Made by a program: the position numbers and the translations under genes. Below, piece after piece: positions 28,956 to 39,278 of a DNA stretch of 64,000 bases. Within the stretch, counting starts at the first letter, position 1. Every line of letters starts with the position of its first letter. Source of the DNA: Symbiopectobacterium purcellii. GTDB taxonomy: Bacteria > Pseudomonadota > Gammaproteobacteria > Enterobacterales > Enterobacteriaceae. The stretch covers positions 372,001-436,000 of the forward strand of contig NZ_CP081864.1 in NCBI RefSeq assembly GCF_019797845.1, in the 5' to 3' direction. The notes under the pieces are model-generated. The model worked only from the letters and a program-made list of their open reading frames with translations, was not told the origin of the DNA and searched no databases.

Positions 28956-30840
28956 ATGATGTTTACCAAGAAGTCGCTATGGCTACACCCGGCATTAATC
29001 GGTTGCGCGCTGGCGGTTCCCGTTAACGCGTTCGCGGCTGACAGCGACACGCCCGAACCCGCCACCACCACTCCCGCCCCTGCCTCGGCGGTTCAGCTCA
29101 AGCGCGTAACGGTCAATGCGCGCCGGGCTCAGTCGCAGCCCCCTGCTACGCTGGCCTCGGTGATCGACGGTCAAACGTTGGAGCAGGAGCGGCTGTATCG
29201 CTTTGAAGATTTGTCGCAACTGGTCACTGGCTTGGATATTGATGCGGTGGATGCCATGGATACCACTGTCACCATTCGCGGCATTGGCGATGGCGGCGAG
29301 AGCGGCACCAATATCGGGATGCCGGGCAGCGTGGGCGTATTTCTTGATGGCGTCTATCTGTCGCGTCCGGGGGCGGTCTCCAACGATTTGCTGGATATCG
29401 ACAACATTCGCGTCCTGAAAGGGGCGCAGGGTTTGGTTTCAACACCACTGGCGGTGCCATCGATATCCACACCCGTAAACCCACCTTTAAACCAGAATAC
29501 GCGCTGGAGCAGTCAGTGGGACAGCGCGGCTATTTACAGTCGAGATTGATGGCATCTGGCCCGCTGAGCGAGCATTGGGCGGGCAGGCTTAACCTGTCGC
29601 GCACCGAGCGTGACGGGTTTGTCACCAATGTGCTCAATGGCAATAAGCTCGGTGGCAGCACGCGAAACGGGGTACGGGGTCAACTGTTATACCAGCCAAG
29701 TGACGCGTTTAGCCTGCGAATCACCGGCGATTACAGTGATATCAAAGAAAACCCGGTGATGACGCTGATCGACAGCTACTCGGTAGGCGGGAGCGATCCT
29801 TTCCGTACCAAGGCGGACAGTCTGGGAATTAATACCATCAAAGGGCGGCAGGTGGCGCTTGATGATGAAAGCGAAAGCCATGTAGCACAAGGCGGTGGCT
29901 CTGTTGAAGCCAACTGGACGCTAAAGAGTGGTTACACACTGAATTCGCTCTCTTCGCTGCGCTATTTCCGCGTATTGCCGCAATCTGCCGATGCATTTCT
30001 AACCGCCTGCCTTCCGGCATGTTGAGTTTTAACTGGTTTGCCGCACCGAACGTCACGCCTTATCTGACGTTGGCGTATGGCGAAAAATCGGGTGGATTGA
30101 ACGTCTCGTCCGGGGCGGCAAAAGCGTTGGGTATCGATTCTCTGTACGTTAAACCGGAGAAGACCCGCTCGGCGGAGCTTGGGGTGAAAACCAACTGGTT
30201 GCAGCGCAAAGTGGAATGGAATACCGCGCTGTTCTGGAGCGTGGTGGAAGATTTCCAGACCAACGCTTATGACGTGGAAACGGATACCAGCTACCTGATT
30301 AACGCTGGTAAATTCCGCTCTCGCGGTGGAGAAACGCAGCTGACGTTGCGCCCGCTTGATGGGTTAAGCATCAGCATGGCGGGGACGTTGCTCGATGCTC
30401 GCTATCTCACCTTTAACAACGCCCGTTGCCCGGCAGAGGTGACGCTGGTGTCGGGTGCGCCGGCATCGTGCGATCTGTCTGGTCAACGCGTGTTTAAATC
30501 ACCGCGTTTCAGCTACAACTCGCGCATACGCTATGACTGGCAAACGGCCAATAATCTGGATGCTTTTGTCTCTGGTCAGTGGTCATGGCGCGACTGGTCT
30601 TACGGTACCGTGAACAACTCTGCTTTCTCGCGCATTCCGGCCTACGGCATTCTCAATCTCTCCACGGGGATCAGCGGGAAGCAGGGGGATAACCGCTGGC
30701 GCGTCTCGCTGTGGCTGAAAAATGCCTTGGATGAAACCTATTACCGCACGGTGAGAAACGGCGATTACAGTTCGGCCTATGGGGTATTGGGTGAGCCGCG
30801 TACCTTTGGTGTCACCTTTGGCTATGACTTCAAGGGTTGA
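28956..30840 (+). pseudogene. TonB-dependent outer-membrane receptor, broken by a frameshift and an internal deletion
   Basis: Three pieces of one receptor. Piece 1 (28956-29549) has a signal peptide, a TonB-box-like VTVNA and plug-domain motifs (TVTIRGIGDGG, GVFLDGVYLSRPG, RVLKGAQG). Right after GAQG the frame shifts at about 29430-29440; the natural continuation GFNTTGGAIDIHTRKPTFKP is in another frame, consistent with a loss of 7 bases. Piece 2 carries the first barrel strands up to about 29998. There, both a frame change and missing sequence occur, and piece 3 (to 30840) supplies the C-terminal barrel ending in GVTFGYDFKG with the expected terminal aromatic. About 630 residues remain of a usual 750-800. 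No functional receptor can be made. Confidence 0.88.
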
Positions 30841-30844
30841 TGAT

Positions 30845-33574
30845 ATGCGTCATTTCTCTTTCTCCCGCCGCCGCTTTCTGCGCGATGGCACGTTGTTGGC
30901 GCTGTCCGCGCCGCTCTGGTCACAGGCGCTGGCACAGCCATCGCGCGGCGACAGCGCGATACACGGCGTAACGCCCGTCAGCCTGCGCTGGCTTGATGGG
31001 GAGGTGCCTGCGGCGTTTGCGGGGGTAACCTGGGGGGTTCCCTGGCCGCAAGGCCAGGTAGCCAGCGACAGTGGTTTCCAATTGCGCGATGCACAGCAGC
31101 GCGACTATCCCCTGCAAAGCTGGGTGTTGGCACGCTGGCCGGACGGTTCGCTGAAATGGTCCGCGCACGCGTTGGGGGGCGAACAGCCTCCGGGCATCGG
31201 TTTGGCCCTGCGCCCCGTGTCTGCCATAACGGCGGATCTATCGCACGGCGTCAGCGAAGACGACACCGACTGGACGGTAGATACCGGACGTATCCGCTGC
31301 CGCATTGCGCGCTCCGGCCGCTATCTGATCGATGACGTATGGCAAGGGGATCGATTGGCCTTAACGCGTGCGCGGTTAGTGCTGCGCGTGCAGCAGGGCG
31401 ATGAAGAGGCAGACACGCTGGCGCGACACACGTACCACAGCCAGATCGACCGCGTGGAGGTTGAACAAAAAGGCTCACAGCGAACGGTGATCGCGCTGTG
31501 GGGGCACCATCAACAGCCAGGCGCAAACCGCATTCCCTTCGTTATTCGCCTGTACGCCTATGCTGGCTCGGCTTCGCTGCGTGTGGTGCATACGTTGATC
31601 TACGATCTCGATGAGGCACGACAACAGTTGGCGGGGATTGGGTTGGCGTTTGATGTCCCCTTGGCGGGCGAGTTGCACGATCGTCACGTGCGTTTTGTCT
31701 CGGCAGACGGTGGCGTCTTTGCTGAAGCGGTGCGTGGCCTGAGTGGATTACGCCGCGATCCCGGTGCGGGGGCGATAGCGGCTCAGCGTAACGGTAACGC
31801 TACGCCACCGGTGGCGGCATTTTCCCCTGAAGTAGGAAAGCGGTTGGCCTATATCCCAGCGTTTGGTTGCTATCGTCTGACGCAGCATCACCCCGATGGG
31901 TTTCAGATTCACAAACGCACGTCAGCAGGGCAGGGCTGGGTGTTGGCGGCGACCGGTGGACGTGCGGCGGGCGTTGGGTATCTGGGCACGCCGCAGGGTG
32001 GCATTGCCTTTGGCGTTCGCCATTTTTGGCAAAGCTATCCCGCGAGTTTAGCGCTGGACGATGCCCACCGAGACAGCGCCACCGTGACCCTGTGGCTCTG
32101 GTATCCCTGGGCGGAACCGATGGAGATGCGCGGTTACCACGATGTATTAGGCCAGGAGAATACGGCAGAGCAGTTGGAGGGGTTAGCGATCACCTATGAG
32201 GATTACGAGCCGGGGTTCTCCACGCCACAAGGTATTGCTCGCACTAGCGAGCTGTTTATCGATGTGCTGTCCGCCACGCCGGATAACGCCCATTTAGCGC
32301 GTCTGGCGCAAAGAATGCAGCAACCGCCGTTGCTGGTGGCACTGCCTGAGGATCTGGCGCGTGCGCGTGCCTTCGGCCCACTGTGGTCACCGGCCAGAGG
32401 GGATACGCCACAGCGTAAACAGCTAGAGGGGCAGCTCGCCTGGTATTTCGAACGCTACCAGCAGGAGGTTGAACAGCGCAAATGGTACGGCTTCTGGGAT
32501 TTCGGCGATGTGATGCACACCTATGATAGCGATCGCCATGTGTGGCGTTATGACGTGGGCGGTTACGCCTGGGATAACTCAGAACTCAGTACCGATCTCT
32601 GGTTGTGGTACTACTTTTTGCACAGCGGACGCGCTGATGTATTTCGTATGGCGGAGGCGATGACGCGTCACACCGGCGAGGTGGATGTTTACCATCAGGG
32701 ACGTTTCTCCCCGCTGGGCTCCCGCCACAACGTGCGCCACTGGGGGGACAGTGCCAAACAGTTGCGCATTTCGACCGTCGCCAATCGCCGTTTTCTCTAT
32801 TACCTGACGGCGGATGAACGCATCGGTGAACTGCTGGATGAACAGGTTGACGGTGCGCAAGCGTTGGCTACGGTTTTGCCTGGACGCAAAATCGGTCAGG
32901 TTGCACCAACCGACCCGCACGGGGTCAATTTGGCTTTTGGTACGGACTGGGGTGCAGTAGCAGCTGCCTGGCTCACGGCCTGGGAGCGCCACGGCGATTC
33001 GGCTCAACGTGAACGTCTGCTTAACAGTATGCAAACCCTTGCACGCCAGCCACACGGTTTTTTTACCGGCAGCGCCGATTTCGATCCCCGTAGCGGACGT
33101 TTTCAGCCTGCACCAGCGGAACAGATTGGTATTTCTCATTTGAGCGCCGTGTTTGGTCTGACGGAGATTTGTAGTGAGCTGCTCGATCTGCTGCCCGATC
33201 CTGATTTCGCCCGCGCCTGGCTGGACTATTGCCGACTGTATAACGATCCCGCCGCGCTAAGCGCGTTTATCGGTAAGCGAGTGAAAAAAAACAATCTGGC
33301 GCAGGGCCATGCCCGGCTGACCGCGTTTGCGGCACACCGTTTAGACGATGCGTCACTGGCGCAGCGCGCCTGGCGAGAATTTAGCGGCGGGGATGGTGGC
33401 CTGGTTGCTGCCGCGGGTCGCCTGCGTCACCTCACTCCTCCTGACGTATTAGCGCCGATTGACGAAGTCGCCTTCGACGACGGTGCGCCGCTATCAACCA
33501 ACGCGGTAGCACAGTGGGGGCTGGCGGCGATCGCGCTACTGGCTCTGCTGGATGAGATTCCCCCTTCACTTTGA
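30845..33574 (+). CDS. Tat-exported protein of the exo-rhamnogalacturonan lyase (PcRGLX/YetA)-like family
   Basis: A 909-residue protein with a twin-arginine signal: SRRRFLRDG at residues 7-15, then a hydrophobic stretch and a cleavage region near ALA. After it comes RWLDGEVPAAFAGVTWGVPWPQG and WPDGSLKWSAHA, the opening pattern of the PcRGLX/YetA-like family as I know it, whose fungal member is an exo-lyase acting on rhamnogalacturonan. Later segments such as GFWDFGDVMHTYDSDRHVWRYD suggest an alpha/alpha-barrel-like catalytic region. Substrate assignment is family-based; no catalytic residues were confirmed. The ATG at 30845 follows the receptor stop by 4 bases, with AAGGG upstream. Folded export to the periplasm before a broken receptor suggests processing of an imported oligosaccharide. 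Confidence 0.7.
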   Translation: MRHFSFSRRRFLRDGTLLALSAPLWSQALAQPSRGDSAIHGVTPVSLRWLDGEVPAAFAGVTWGVPWPQGQVASDSGFQLRDAQQRDYPLQSWVLARWPDGSLKWSAHALGGEQPPGIGLALRPVSAITADLSHGVSEDDTDWTVDTGRIRCRIARSGRYLIDDVWQGDRLALTRARLVLRVQQGDEEADTLARHTYHSQIDRVEVEQKGSQRTVIALWGHHQQPGANRIPFVIRLYAYAGSASLRVVHTLIYDLDEARQQLAGIGLAFDVPLAGELHDRHVRFVSADGGVFAEAVRGLSGLRRDPGAGAIAAQRNGNATPPVAAFSPEVGKRLAYIPAFGCYRLTQHHPDGFQIHKRTSAGQGWVLAATGGRAAGVGYLGTPQGGIAFGVRHFWQSYPASLALDDAHRDSATVTLWLWYPWAEPMEMRGYHDVLGQENTAEQLEGLAITYEDYEPGFSTPQGIARTSELFIDVLSATPDNAHLARLAQRMQQPPLLVALPEDLARARAFGPLWSPARGDTPQRKQLEGQLAWYFERYQQEVEQRKWYGFWDFGDVMHTYDSDRHVWRYDVGGYAWDNSELSTDLWLWYYFLHSGRADVFRMAEAMTRHTGEVDVYHQGRFSPLGSRHNVRHWGDSAKQLRISTVANRRFLYYLTADERIGELLDEQVDGAQALATVLPGRKIGQVAPTDPHGVNLAFGTDWGAVAAAWLTAWERHGDSAQRERLLNSMQTLARQPHGFFTGSADFDPRSGRFQPAPAEQIGISHLSAVFGLTEICSELLDLLPDPDFARAWLDYCRLYNDPAALSAFIGKRVKKNNLAQGHARLTAFAAHRLDDASLAQRAWREFSGGDGGLVAAAGRLRHLTPPDVLAPIDEVAFDDGAPLSTNAVAQWGLAAIALLALLDEIPPSL

Positions 33575-33611
33575 GCCTGCCGGATGGGCAGCCAAGACAG
33601 GACAACACACT

Positions 33612-34301
33612 ATGACGGATTCAAACTGTACCGACACAACGATACTGGCCTCGCCGGCGGCACAGGTATCAGAAGAGGAGCATAATCCTCATCATTTTTC
33701 GCTGCGCTGGTCGCAGGATGCGCAGGGCGAACCGCTCATCTGGCGGGGTGAACAAGAAGATCCGCAGCATACACACCTCACGCTGAGCGATGACGCACTG
33801 GCGTTTGAGAGTGCTGCGGGTCTGACGCTGTGGTTAGATAAACCGCTGGTGGGGAATTATCGTATCGCCTTTACCCGTGAAGTGCGTCTGGCGGGGGGGG
33901 CTTACGATCGGTTGTCAGACGTTAACCAGTTTTGGTCAGCGCGAGATCCGCAACGCAGCGATCTTTTTACCCGACGCGGGCAGTTGAATGAGTATGACAA
34001 CCTGGCGCTGTATTATGTTGGGATGGGCGGTAACTGGAACAGTACCACCCGTTTTCGCTACTACAACGGACAGGGCGATCGTGCATTGCTCGGGTAATAC
34101 ACCGATGCTTCACACCTGCTGCAACCCGGCAGGCAATATCGCATTGTGATTGAAGTGGCGCGGGGAGAGACCCGCTTCTGGGTAGACAACACCCTTTACT
34201 TCAGTGCTCGCCTGTCTGCATCCCCTCAAGCGGGTTATTTTGGCTTGCGTACCGTGTTTTCACACCAGATTATTCGGGACTTCACCCTCACTTGCGGGTA
34301 A
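33612..34301 (+). pseudogene. DUF6250-like protein interrupted by an in-frame TAA
   Basis: A frame of 229 codons starting at ATG 33612 with a TAA at codon 162 (34095-34097). The same frame is open beyond it to TAA 34299-34301. Residues before the stop (NQFWSARDPQRSDLF, LALYYVGMGGNWNSTTRFRY) and after it (YTDASHLLQPGRQYRIVIEV, GYFGLRTVFSHQIIRDF) form one DUF6250/concanavalin-like beta-sandwich pattern, often found with pectin- or glycan-degrading genes. The stop probably replaced GAA (Glu). No signal peptide is seen. Its 3' end overlaps the convergent LysR gene by 42 bases. Confidence 0.75.
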
Positions 34302-35216
34302 CACACCCGCTACCCCGTGCAGGTCTTTGTCGACCTGCACAAAGGTATCGATCAGCTTACGCGTCAGCGGTGACAAGCGGGCATCGGCAAGTGACACAAT
34401 GCCATAGTGGGTATAAAACGCTTCGCTGTTGTCATCAAGGCCAGCAATCTTCAGCATATGCAGCCCTTGCTGTGCCGACGTGTGACCGTGATTGGTGGTG
34501 CCAATCGCATCCGAATGACGGATAGCTTCCAGCAGACTGTAGCCGTTTTCACATTCAATATTGGTGCGGATGTCCTGTTTGCCGCTCAGTTCAACTAGCG
34601 CCCGATGTAAATTGGGCGGGCGAATGGTGGCTGCCAGCGGATAAGCAAACAACTGTTCGACGCTTATCTCTTCAAAGGCGGCCAGCGGATGCCCCTCGCG
34701 ACAGCAGAAACCCCAGCGGTGCTTGCTCAATGGCTGCACCCGGTAGCGGGTGTCAAATTCATAGTTGCGGGTGTCGGCGACAATAAAGCTCAGCGTTTCC
34801 GCCATCAGTCGCTCGCCGAGTGCCTGCCAGTTATCCACGCGAAACACCATGCGTACCTTGGGATAGTCGTGGGAGAAGCGGCCAATCACCTGCGGCATCA
34901 ACCAGGCGGCGGGAGCAGGACCGCAGCCAAAATGCACTTCTCCTGCTTCTTTTTCGTTGAATTGCTGAATATCGTTGAACAGATCCTGGGTTTGGTTAAT
35001 CAGTCGACGCGCATGATCCAACACCACACGCCCTTTGGGGGTGGGTTGCAATGGGTTGTTGCGATCGATCAGCCGTGCACCGAACGCATGTTCCAGTGAT
35101 TGGATGCTGCGGCTGAACGCCGATTGGGAAAGCTTCATCGCCTGCGCTGCCGCAGTGAAATTGCGATGCTCAATCAAGGCGATAAAATGCCGTAACTGGC
35201 GGAGATCGATATTCAT
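34260..35216 (-). CDS. LysR-family transcriptional regulator
   Basis: A 318-residue regulator with an N-terminal winged helix-turn-helix (LRQLRHFIALIEHRNFTAAAQAMKLSQSAFSRSIQSLE) and a LysR substrate-sensing domain from about residue 90. The ATG at 35216 gives the canonical start; the frame extends further upstream but without family sequence. It converges on the glycan/uptake locus and overlaps the end of its last (broken) gene, so it probably controls that locus. The inducer is unknown. It is divergent from the molbindin gene, an alternative target. Confidence 0.88.
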   Translation of the reverse strand: MNIDLRQLRHFIALIEHRNFTAAAQAMKLSQSAFSRSIQSLEHAFGARLIDRNNPLQPTPKGRVVLDHARRLINQTQDLFNDIQQFNEKEAGEVHFGCGPAPAAWLMPQVIGRFSHDYPKVRMVFRVDNWQALGERLMAETLSFIVADTRNYEFDTRYRVQPLSKHRWGFCCREGHPLAAFEEISVEQLFAYPLAATIRPPNLHRALVELSGKQDIRTNIECENGYSLLEAIRHSDAIGTTNHGHTSAQQGLHMLKIAGLDDNSEAFYTHYGIVSLADARLSPLTRKLIDTFVQVDKDLHGVAGVLPASEGEVPNNLV

Positions 35217-35437
35217 ATCAGCAGGATGATTCCGAGCAGAAAAACGGACAATACTGCGCACGCTAACAGTATCCTGCGGTAAAAAAAAAGAATAAATCCC
35301 TTCGAGATATAGCGCGCAGTTATAAAAAAGACAGGCGGCTACCCCTCTGGGAGTAATAATAAAAAACGCTTTTGAATTTGAGGGATATATGTTCATGATA
35401 GCGCTAATCCCTTGTTAATCAGCAGGAGTAGCGAGCT

Positions 35438-35866
35438 ATGTCAGTGTCGGCAAGAAATCAACTTTCTGGTGTGGTAGCGTCGGTAACGGAAGGCGCGGTC
35501 AATAATGAAGTGGTTCTGACGTTGGACGGAGGGGAAACCCTGACCACCGTGATCACCCGTGCCAGCAGCAATACGCTGGGTCTGGTGCCGGGTAAAGCGG
35601 CGATTGCACTGGTCAAGGCTCCCTGGGTGATTCTGGCTTCGGCCAACAGCGGCCTGGTGTTCTCCGCGCGTAACCAATTCCGTGGCAAAGTGACCTCTGT
35701 TATTCCCGGCGCGGTCAACTCGACCATTCATTTGGTCACCGGCAGCGGGCTGGTGTTGACCTCGACTATCACCAATGAAAGTGTGGCAGAGATGCAGGTC
35801 AGCGTGGGCAGTGAGCTGATTGCCCTGATTAAGGCCTCCAGCGTTATTTTAGCGACCAAAGCCTGA
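35438..35866 (+). CDS. Two-domain molbindin (ModG-like TOBE protein)
   Basis: A 142-residue protein made of two Mop/TOBE repeats: first SARNQLSGVVASVTEGAVNNEVVLTL, second SARNQFRGKVTSVIPGAVNSTIHLV. Such tandem Mop proteins form trimers that store or buffer molybdate in the cytoplasm. The length matches ModG of Azotobacter-type systems. The AGGAG site is about 9 bases upstream of ATG. It complements the ModABC-like importer at 9.3-11.5 kb, whose ATPase lacks a Mop domain; the two loci are 24 kb apart. Molybdate rather than tungstate binding is the family expectation only. Confidence 0.88.
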   Translation: MSVSARNQLSGVVASVTEGAVNNEVVLTLDGGETLTTVITRASSNTLGLVPGKAAIALVKAPWVILASANSGLVFSARNQFRGKVTSVIPGAVNSTIHLVTGSGLVLTSTITNESVAEMQVSVGSELIALIKASSVILATKA

Positions 35867-35902
35867 CAACGCCGCGTTCGGTATGCCACTACGGCATACC
35901 GG

Positions 35903-38014
35903 CTATTCGCGCTCTGGGCCGAGGGTGATGATTCTATCGGCGCTGGCGAGAGTCGATTCTCGATGCGCAATGATGATTCGGGTAATGTTCATCTGCCTGA
36001 TGGCCAGATTGACAGCGGCTTCACTCTCTTTGTCCAGCGCGCTGGTGGCCTCATCCAGAAAGAGAACGCCCGGTTTGCGATAGAGCGCGCGAGCGATAAA
36101 CAGGCGCTGTTTCTGCCCTCCAGAAAGCCCTTCGCCCAGTTCCCCGATCAGGGTTTCATAGCCCATTGGCAATGCCATGATGGTATCGTGAATGTAGCTG
36201 GCTCTGGCGCACTCCATCATCCAGGCATCATCGATCTCTTGCTCAAAACCGCAGATGTTCTCGCGTATCGAGGCGCTGAACAGCCGATCTTCTTGTAATA
36301 CGCACCCGATCATTTTGCGGTAGTTGTTCACTCCGATGTGTTGAATATCGTTACCGTCGATCAGGACTTTGCCGGATTCCGGAGTGAACAGTCCGCACAG
36401 CACTTTCATCAGCGTGGTTTTTCCCACACCGGAGGGGCCCGCGATCGCCACGCTTTCCCCTGGCGCGATAGTGATGTTCAAATCGCAGAATACCGGGGCA
36501 GAAAAGCTGTCGTAACGAAAGCTCAACGCATGAGTGGTTAATGAGAGTGGGCGCATGTCAACTTGCGCACTGATGGTGGGCATGATGGTTTCTTGTTCAT
36601 TCAGTGCGATGTCGCTGATGCGCTCGTTGTGCAGGCCCATCATGCGCAGTTGCAGAATAAACGCGACCAGCGAAGCAATACGGTCAGAAAATTGGCTGCG
36701 AAACGCCGAGAACGCAACAAACATCCCAAGGGTCATCTGATTATCGATAACCAGATCGATACCGAACCACAGGATCACCACTTGATCGCAGGCGGCGATA
36801 AAGGTGTTTACGCCGCCGAAGAACAGATCCAGTCGGGTGATGCGGATGCCAGTATTGAGGGTGTCGACTTGCAGATTCAGCCAGTGGGTGTGCCGTCGTT
36901 CGCCCATGCCTTGCATCTTGATGGTGGCAATGCCGTACAGCGTCTCCATAAAATAGGAGTTGGCACGTGCGCTCCTGACCAGCGCCTCTTCAGACAACTG
37001 CCGATAGTAGCTGTAAGTGGCAAAACGGGTCAGGATATAGACAAGGGTGAAACCGACCACCAACAGTGTCAGGTGGCCGCCATACAGCCACATCATGATC
37101 AGCACTCCCACCACCATGATGCTATCCATGATGGCACCGACCACGCTGGCGGTGAAGGTGGCTCGCAGCGTGTCGAGAGAGCCAAAGCGTGAGTGAATGT
37201 CTCCCAATTTACGCTTTTCGAAATAATCCAGCGGCAAGTGCATCAGGTGCATAAAGAGGCCTGATTGCCATTGCACGTTGATCAGCGTTCCCATCACCAA
37301 TGATGACCAGGCACGAACCATGCTGATGGCGGCCCGTAGCAGAATAAAAAAAACCAGCGCAAGACAGATCAGGCTCAATAATCCGCGATCGGCTGCGGGA
37401 AGCGCATGATCCATCACCAGTTGTGTGCCAACCGGAATAATAAGCGTAATGGCTTCGATGACCAGAGAAAGGCAAAAGATCTTGAACAGTGCCCCTTTGA
37501 TCCCGTGCACGCTGCGGATCAACTGCCATGCACTCAGGCGTTTTGTGATCTTTTCTGCCTTGAACTCGCTGCCCGGCCATACCTCCAATGCGACGCCGGT
37601 AAAACAGCGTGCTATCTCAGCTAACTCAACGGTACGACGCCCCTGTGCCGGATCGTGCACCACAAAGCGGTTATGCGTGGCGCTGACCAGCACAACAAAA
37701 TGGTTGAAGTTCCAGTGCAGGATACAAGGGGTTTTCAGCGCTTCAAGCTCGTGCAACTCCATCGACAGCGCACGCGTTGTCATCCCCAACTGTGCGGCGA
37801 AGTCGTTTAATCCGGCAAGCGTGGTGCCACGGCTGGAGAGCCGAAACTGTTGGCGCAGGGCATTCAGATCGATATTTTTACCGTAGTAGCTACAAATCAT
37901 CGCCAGACAAGCCAGCCCACATTCGGCTGATTCGGTCTGGTGCAGCATCGGGAGTCGGCGTCGCAACCCCAGATCCAATTGGTCGATAATGCTTTTGCGC
38001 CAGCGGTTATTCAT
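35903..38014 (-). CDS. Bacteriocin/microcin-processing ABC exporter with C39 peptidase domain (CvaB-like)
   Basis: A 703-residue inner-membrane exporter. Residues 1-150 are a C39 peptidase: oxyanion Q26 and catalytic C32 in [16 protein letters not shown]105 in NFNHFVVL and D121 in VHDPAQG, so the domain looks active. It would cut double-glycine leaders. Six membrane helices follow (about 160-450). The nucleotide-binding domain has Walker [10 protein letters not shown], signature LSGGQKQR and Walker [13 protein letters not shown]. It overlaps the adaptor gene by 8 bases. With that adaptor and a TolC encoded elsewhere it should form a type I secretion system for the microcin encoded at 39865. 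Confidence 0.93.
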   Translation of the reverse strand: MNNRWRKSIIDQLDLGLRRRLPMLHQTESAECGLACLAMICSYYGKNIDLNALRQQFRLSSRGTTLAGLNDFAAQLGMTTRALSMELHELEALKTPCILHWNFNHFVVLVSATHNRFVVHDPAQGRRTVELAEIARCFTGVALEVWPGSEFKAEKITKRLSAWQLIRSVHGIKGALFKIFCLSLVIEAITLIIPVGTQLVMDHALPAADRGLLSLICLALVFFILLRAAISMVRAWSSLVMGTLINVQWQSGLFMHLMHLPLDYFEKRKLGDIHSRFGSLDTLRATFTASVVGAIMDSIMVVGVLIMMWLYGGHLTLLVVGFTLVYILTRFATYSYYRQLSEEALVRSARANSYFMETLYGIATIKMQGMGERRHTHWLNLQVDTLNTGIRITRLDLFFGGVNTFIAACDQVVILWFGIDLVIDNQMTLGMFVAFSAFRSQFSDRIASLVAFILQLRMMGLHNERISDIALNEQETIMPTISAQVDMRPLSLTTHALSFRYDSFSAPVFCDLNITIAPGESVAIAGPSGVGKTTLMKVLCGLFTPESGKVLIDGNDIQHIGVNNYRKMIGCVLQEDRLFSASIRENICGFEQEIDDAWMMECARASYIHDTIMALPMGYETLIGELGEGLSGGQKQRLFIARALYRKPGVLFLDEATSALDKESEAAVNLAIRQMNITRIIIAHRESTLASADRIITLGPERE

Positions 38015-39278
38015 GAACCGGCCCCGTGGCGCTGTGTTTCATGTCGTAAAACGGCGCCAGCATCCACTGATATATTTTCCGTTTTTCGAGAAACAATGTG
38101 GTTTGCGCTTTCATCCCGTTTTCCAGATGGAGGATTTTCCCGTTGTAAGGGATCGTTTGTTTGTCCGGCCTGACCAATACCTTGTAATAGGGAATCGCGG
38201 CGGCACGGTCAGTCGGTGCACCCTGATAGGTTTGCATTTCCTGTTGTGAGGCGGGGGCTTTTGAGATCAGTTGCACTGTGCCGGAGAATTGGCCAAATTT
38301 TTCAGCAGGAAAGGCCTCGTAGCGTATATTGACGTTGTCGTTGATGGCGATGTAAGGCACGGCATCGTTAGGCACCCAGATCACTAAGTAGAACGCGGAG
38401 AAGGTATCCGGCATGATTTGCAGAAGACTATCGCCCACGTTAATCATTTGCCCCACGCTAACGCTTAAGGAGTCTATTTTTCCGCTGGATAACGCACGAA
38501 TAATAATTTCACCTTCTGCATCCGCATTCACCCGTTCCTTTTGTAATTCATAGCGTTGTAATTCCATATGATAAATTCGATTATCAAACTCGGCTTCCTG
38601 CGTACGCAGTTCGCTTTCCAGTCCGGTAATTTTTAATGCATTTTGTTCATTCTGAGTGTTTAAGCTAAGCAGGTTATTCTGTTGCTGATAATAAAGTGCT
38701 ACTTGATTGATTAACTGATCCTTGTTAATTAATCCTTTCATCTGATAATGGCGATAATTCTCCATGTTGGTTTTCATGATGCTTATACCTTCTTCAGCGC
38801 GTGTCAAAATGGCAGAAGAGCGTTCAAGAGCATCACTGTATTGTTTTTTTTGTTTATTCAATGCCTCTAATGTGGATGATTTACTCTTTTCAATACGTGA
38901 AATGATATTATCGATACGCACCAGTTGGTTTTCTATGTCTTTACGGTGGTTATCACTGACAACGCCACTGCGGGTACTTTTACTCACATCAATACGATAG
39001 AGTGGATCGTTTTTTTTAATTTCTTGCCCTTCGGTAACATATTTCTTCACAACAAACCCCTGTACACCTGAATAAATACTTACGGGGCGAGGGTGTGTGC
39101 TAATTTCTCCACCGACATTGACGCGTCGGGTGTAAGTGCCAAAAGTGACAAAGAGTATAAAAGAGAATAGAAAAAACAGGCAAACCAGCGCGGTGAACCA
39201 AGGTGATGTGCCAGGGAGTAACAGGGCTTTTCCCTGCCATGGCATTTTTCTGTGTCCTAACGCTTCCTTGCGAAACAC
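38007..39278 (-). CDS. HlyD/CvaA-family membrane-fusion protein of the microcin exporter
   Basis: A 423-residue periplasmic adaptor: short cytoplasmic start, one membrane helix ([20 protein letters not shown], about 31-50), a long coiled coil (about 120-260, rich in E/K/Q/L) and flanking lipoyl/beta-barrel parts ([19 protein letters not shown] and [19 protein letters not shown]). It bridges the ABC exporter and TolC. The start is GTG at 39278 with AGAGG 7 bases upstream; an ATG just ahead is in another frame. It is the first gene of the export operon, divergent from the immunity-precursor pair. Its AT-rich central part resembles the base composition of the microcin genes. Confidence 0.92.
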   Translation of the reverse strand: MFRKEALGHRKMPWQGKALLLPGTSPWFTALVCLFFLFSFILFVTFGTYTRRVNVGGEISTHPRPVSIYSGVQGFVVKKYVTEGQEIKKNDPLYRIDVSKSTRSGVVSDNHRKDIENQLVRIDNIISRIEKSKSSTLEALNKQKKQYSDALERSSAILTRAEEGISIMKTNMENYRHYQMKGLINKDQLINQVALYYQQQNNLLSLNTQNEQNALKITGLESELRTQEAEFDNRIYHMELQRYELQKERVNADAEGEIIIRALSSGKIDSLSVSVGQMINVGDSLLQIMPDTFSAFYLVIWVPNDAVPYIAINDNVNIRYEAFPAEKFGQFSGTVQLISKAPASQQEMQTYQGAPTDRAAAIPYYKVLVRPDKQTIPYNGKILHLENGMKAQTTLFLEKRKIYQWMLAPFYDMKHSATGPVHE

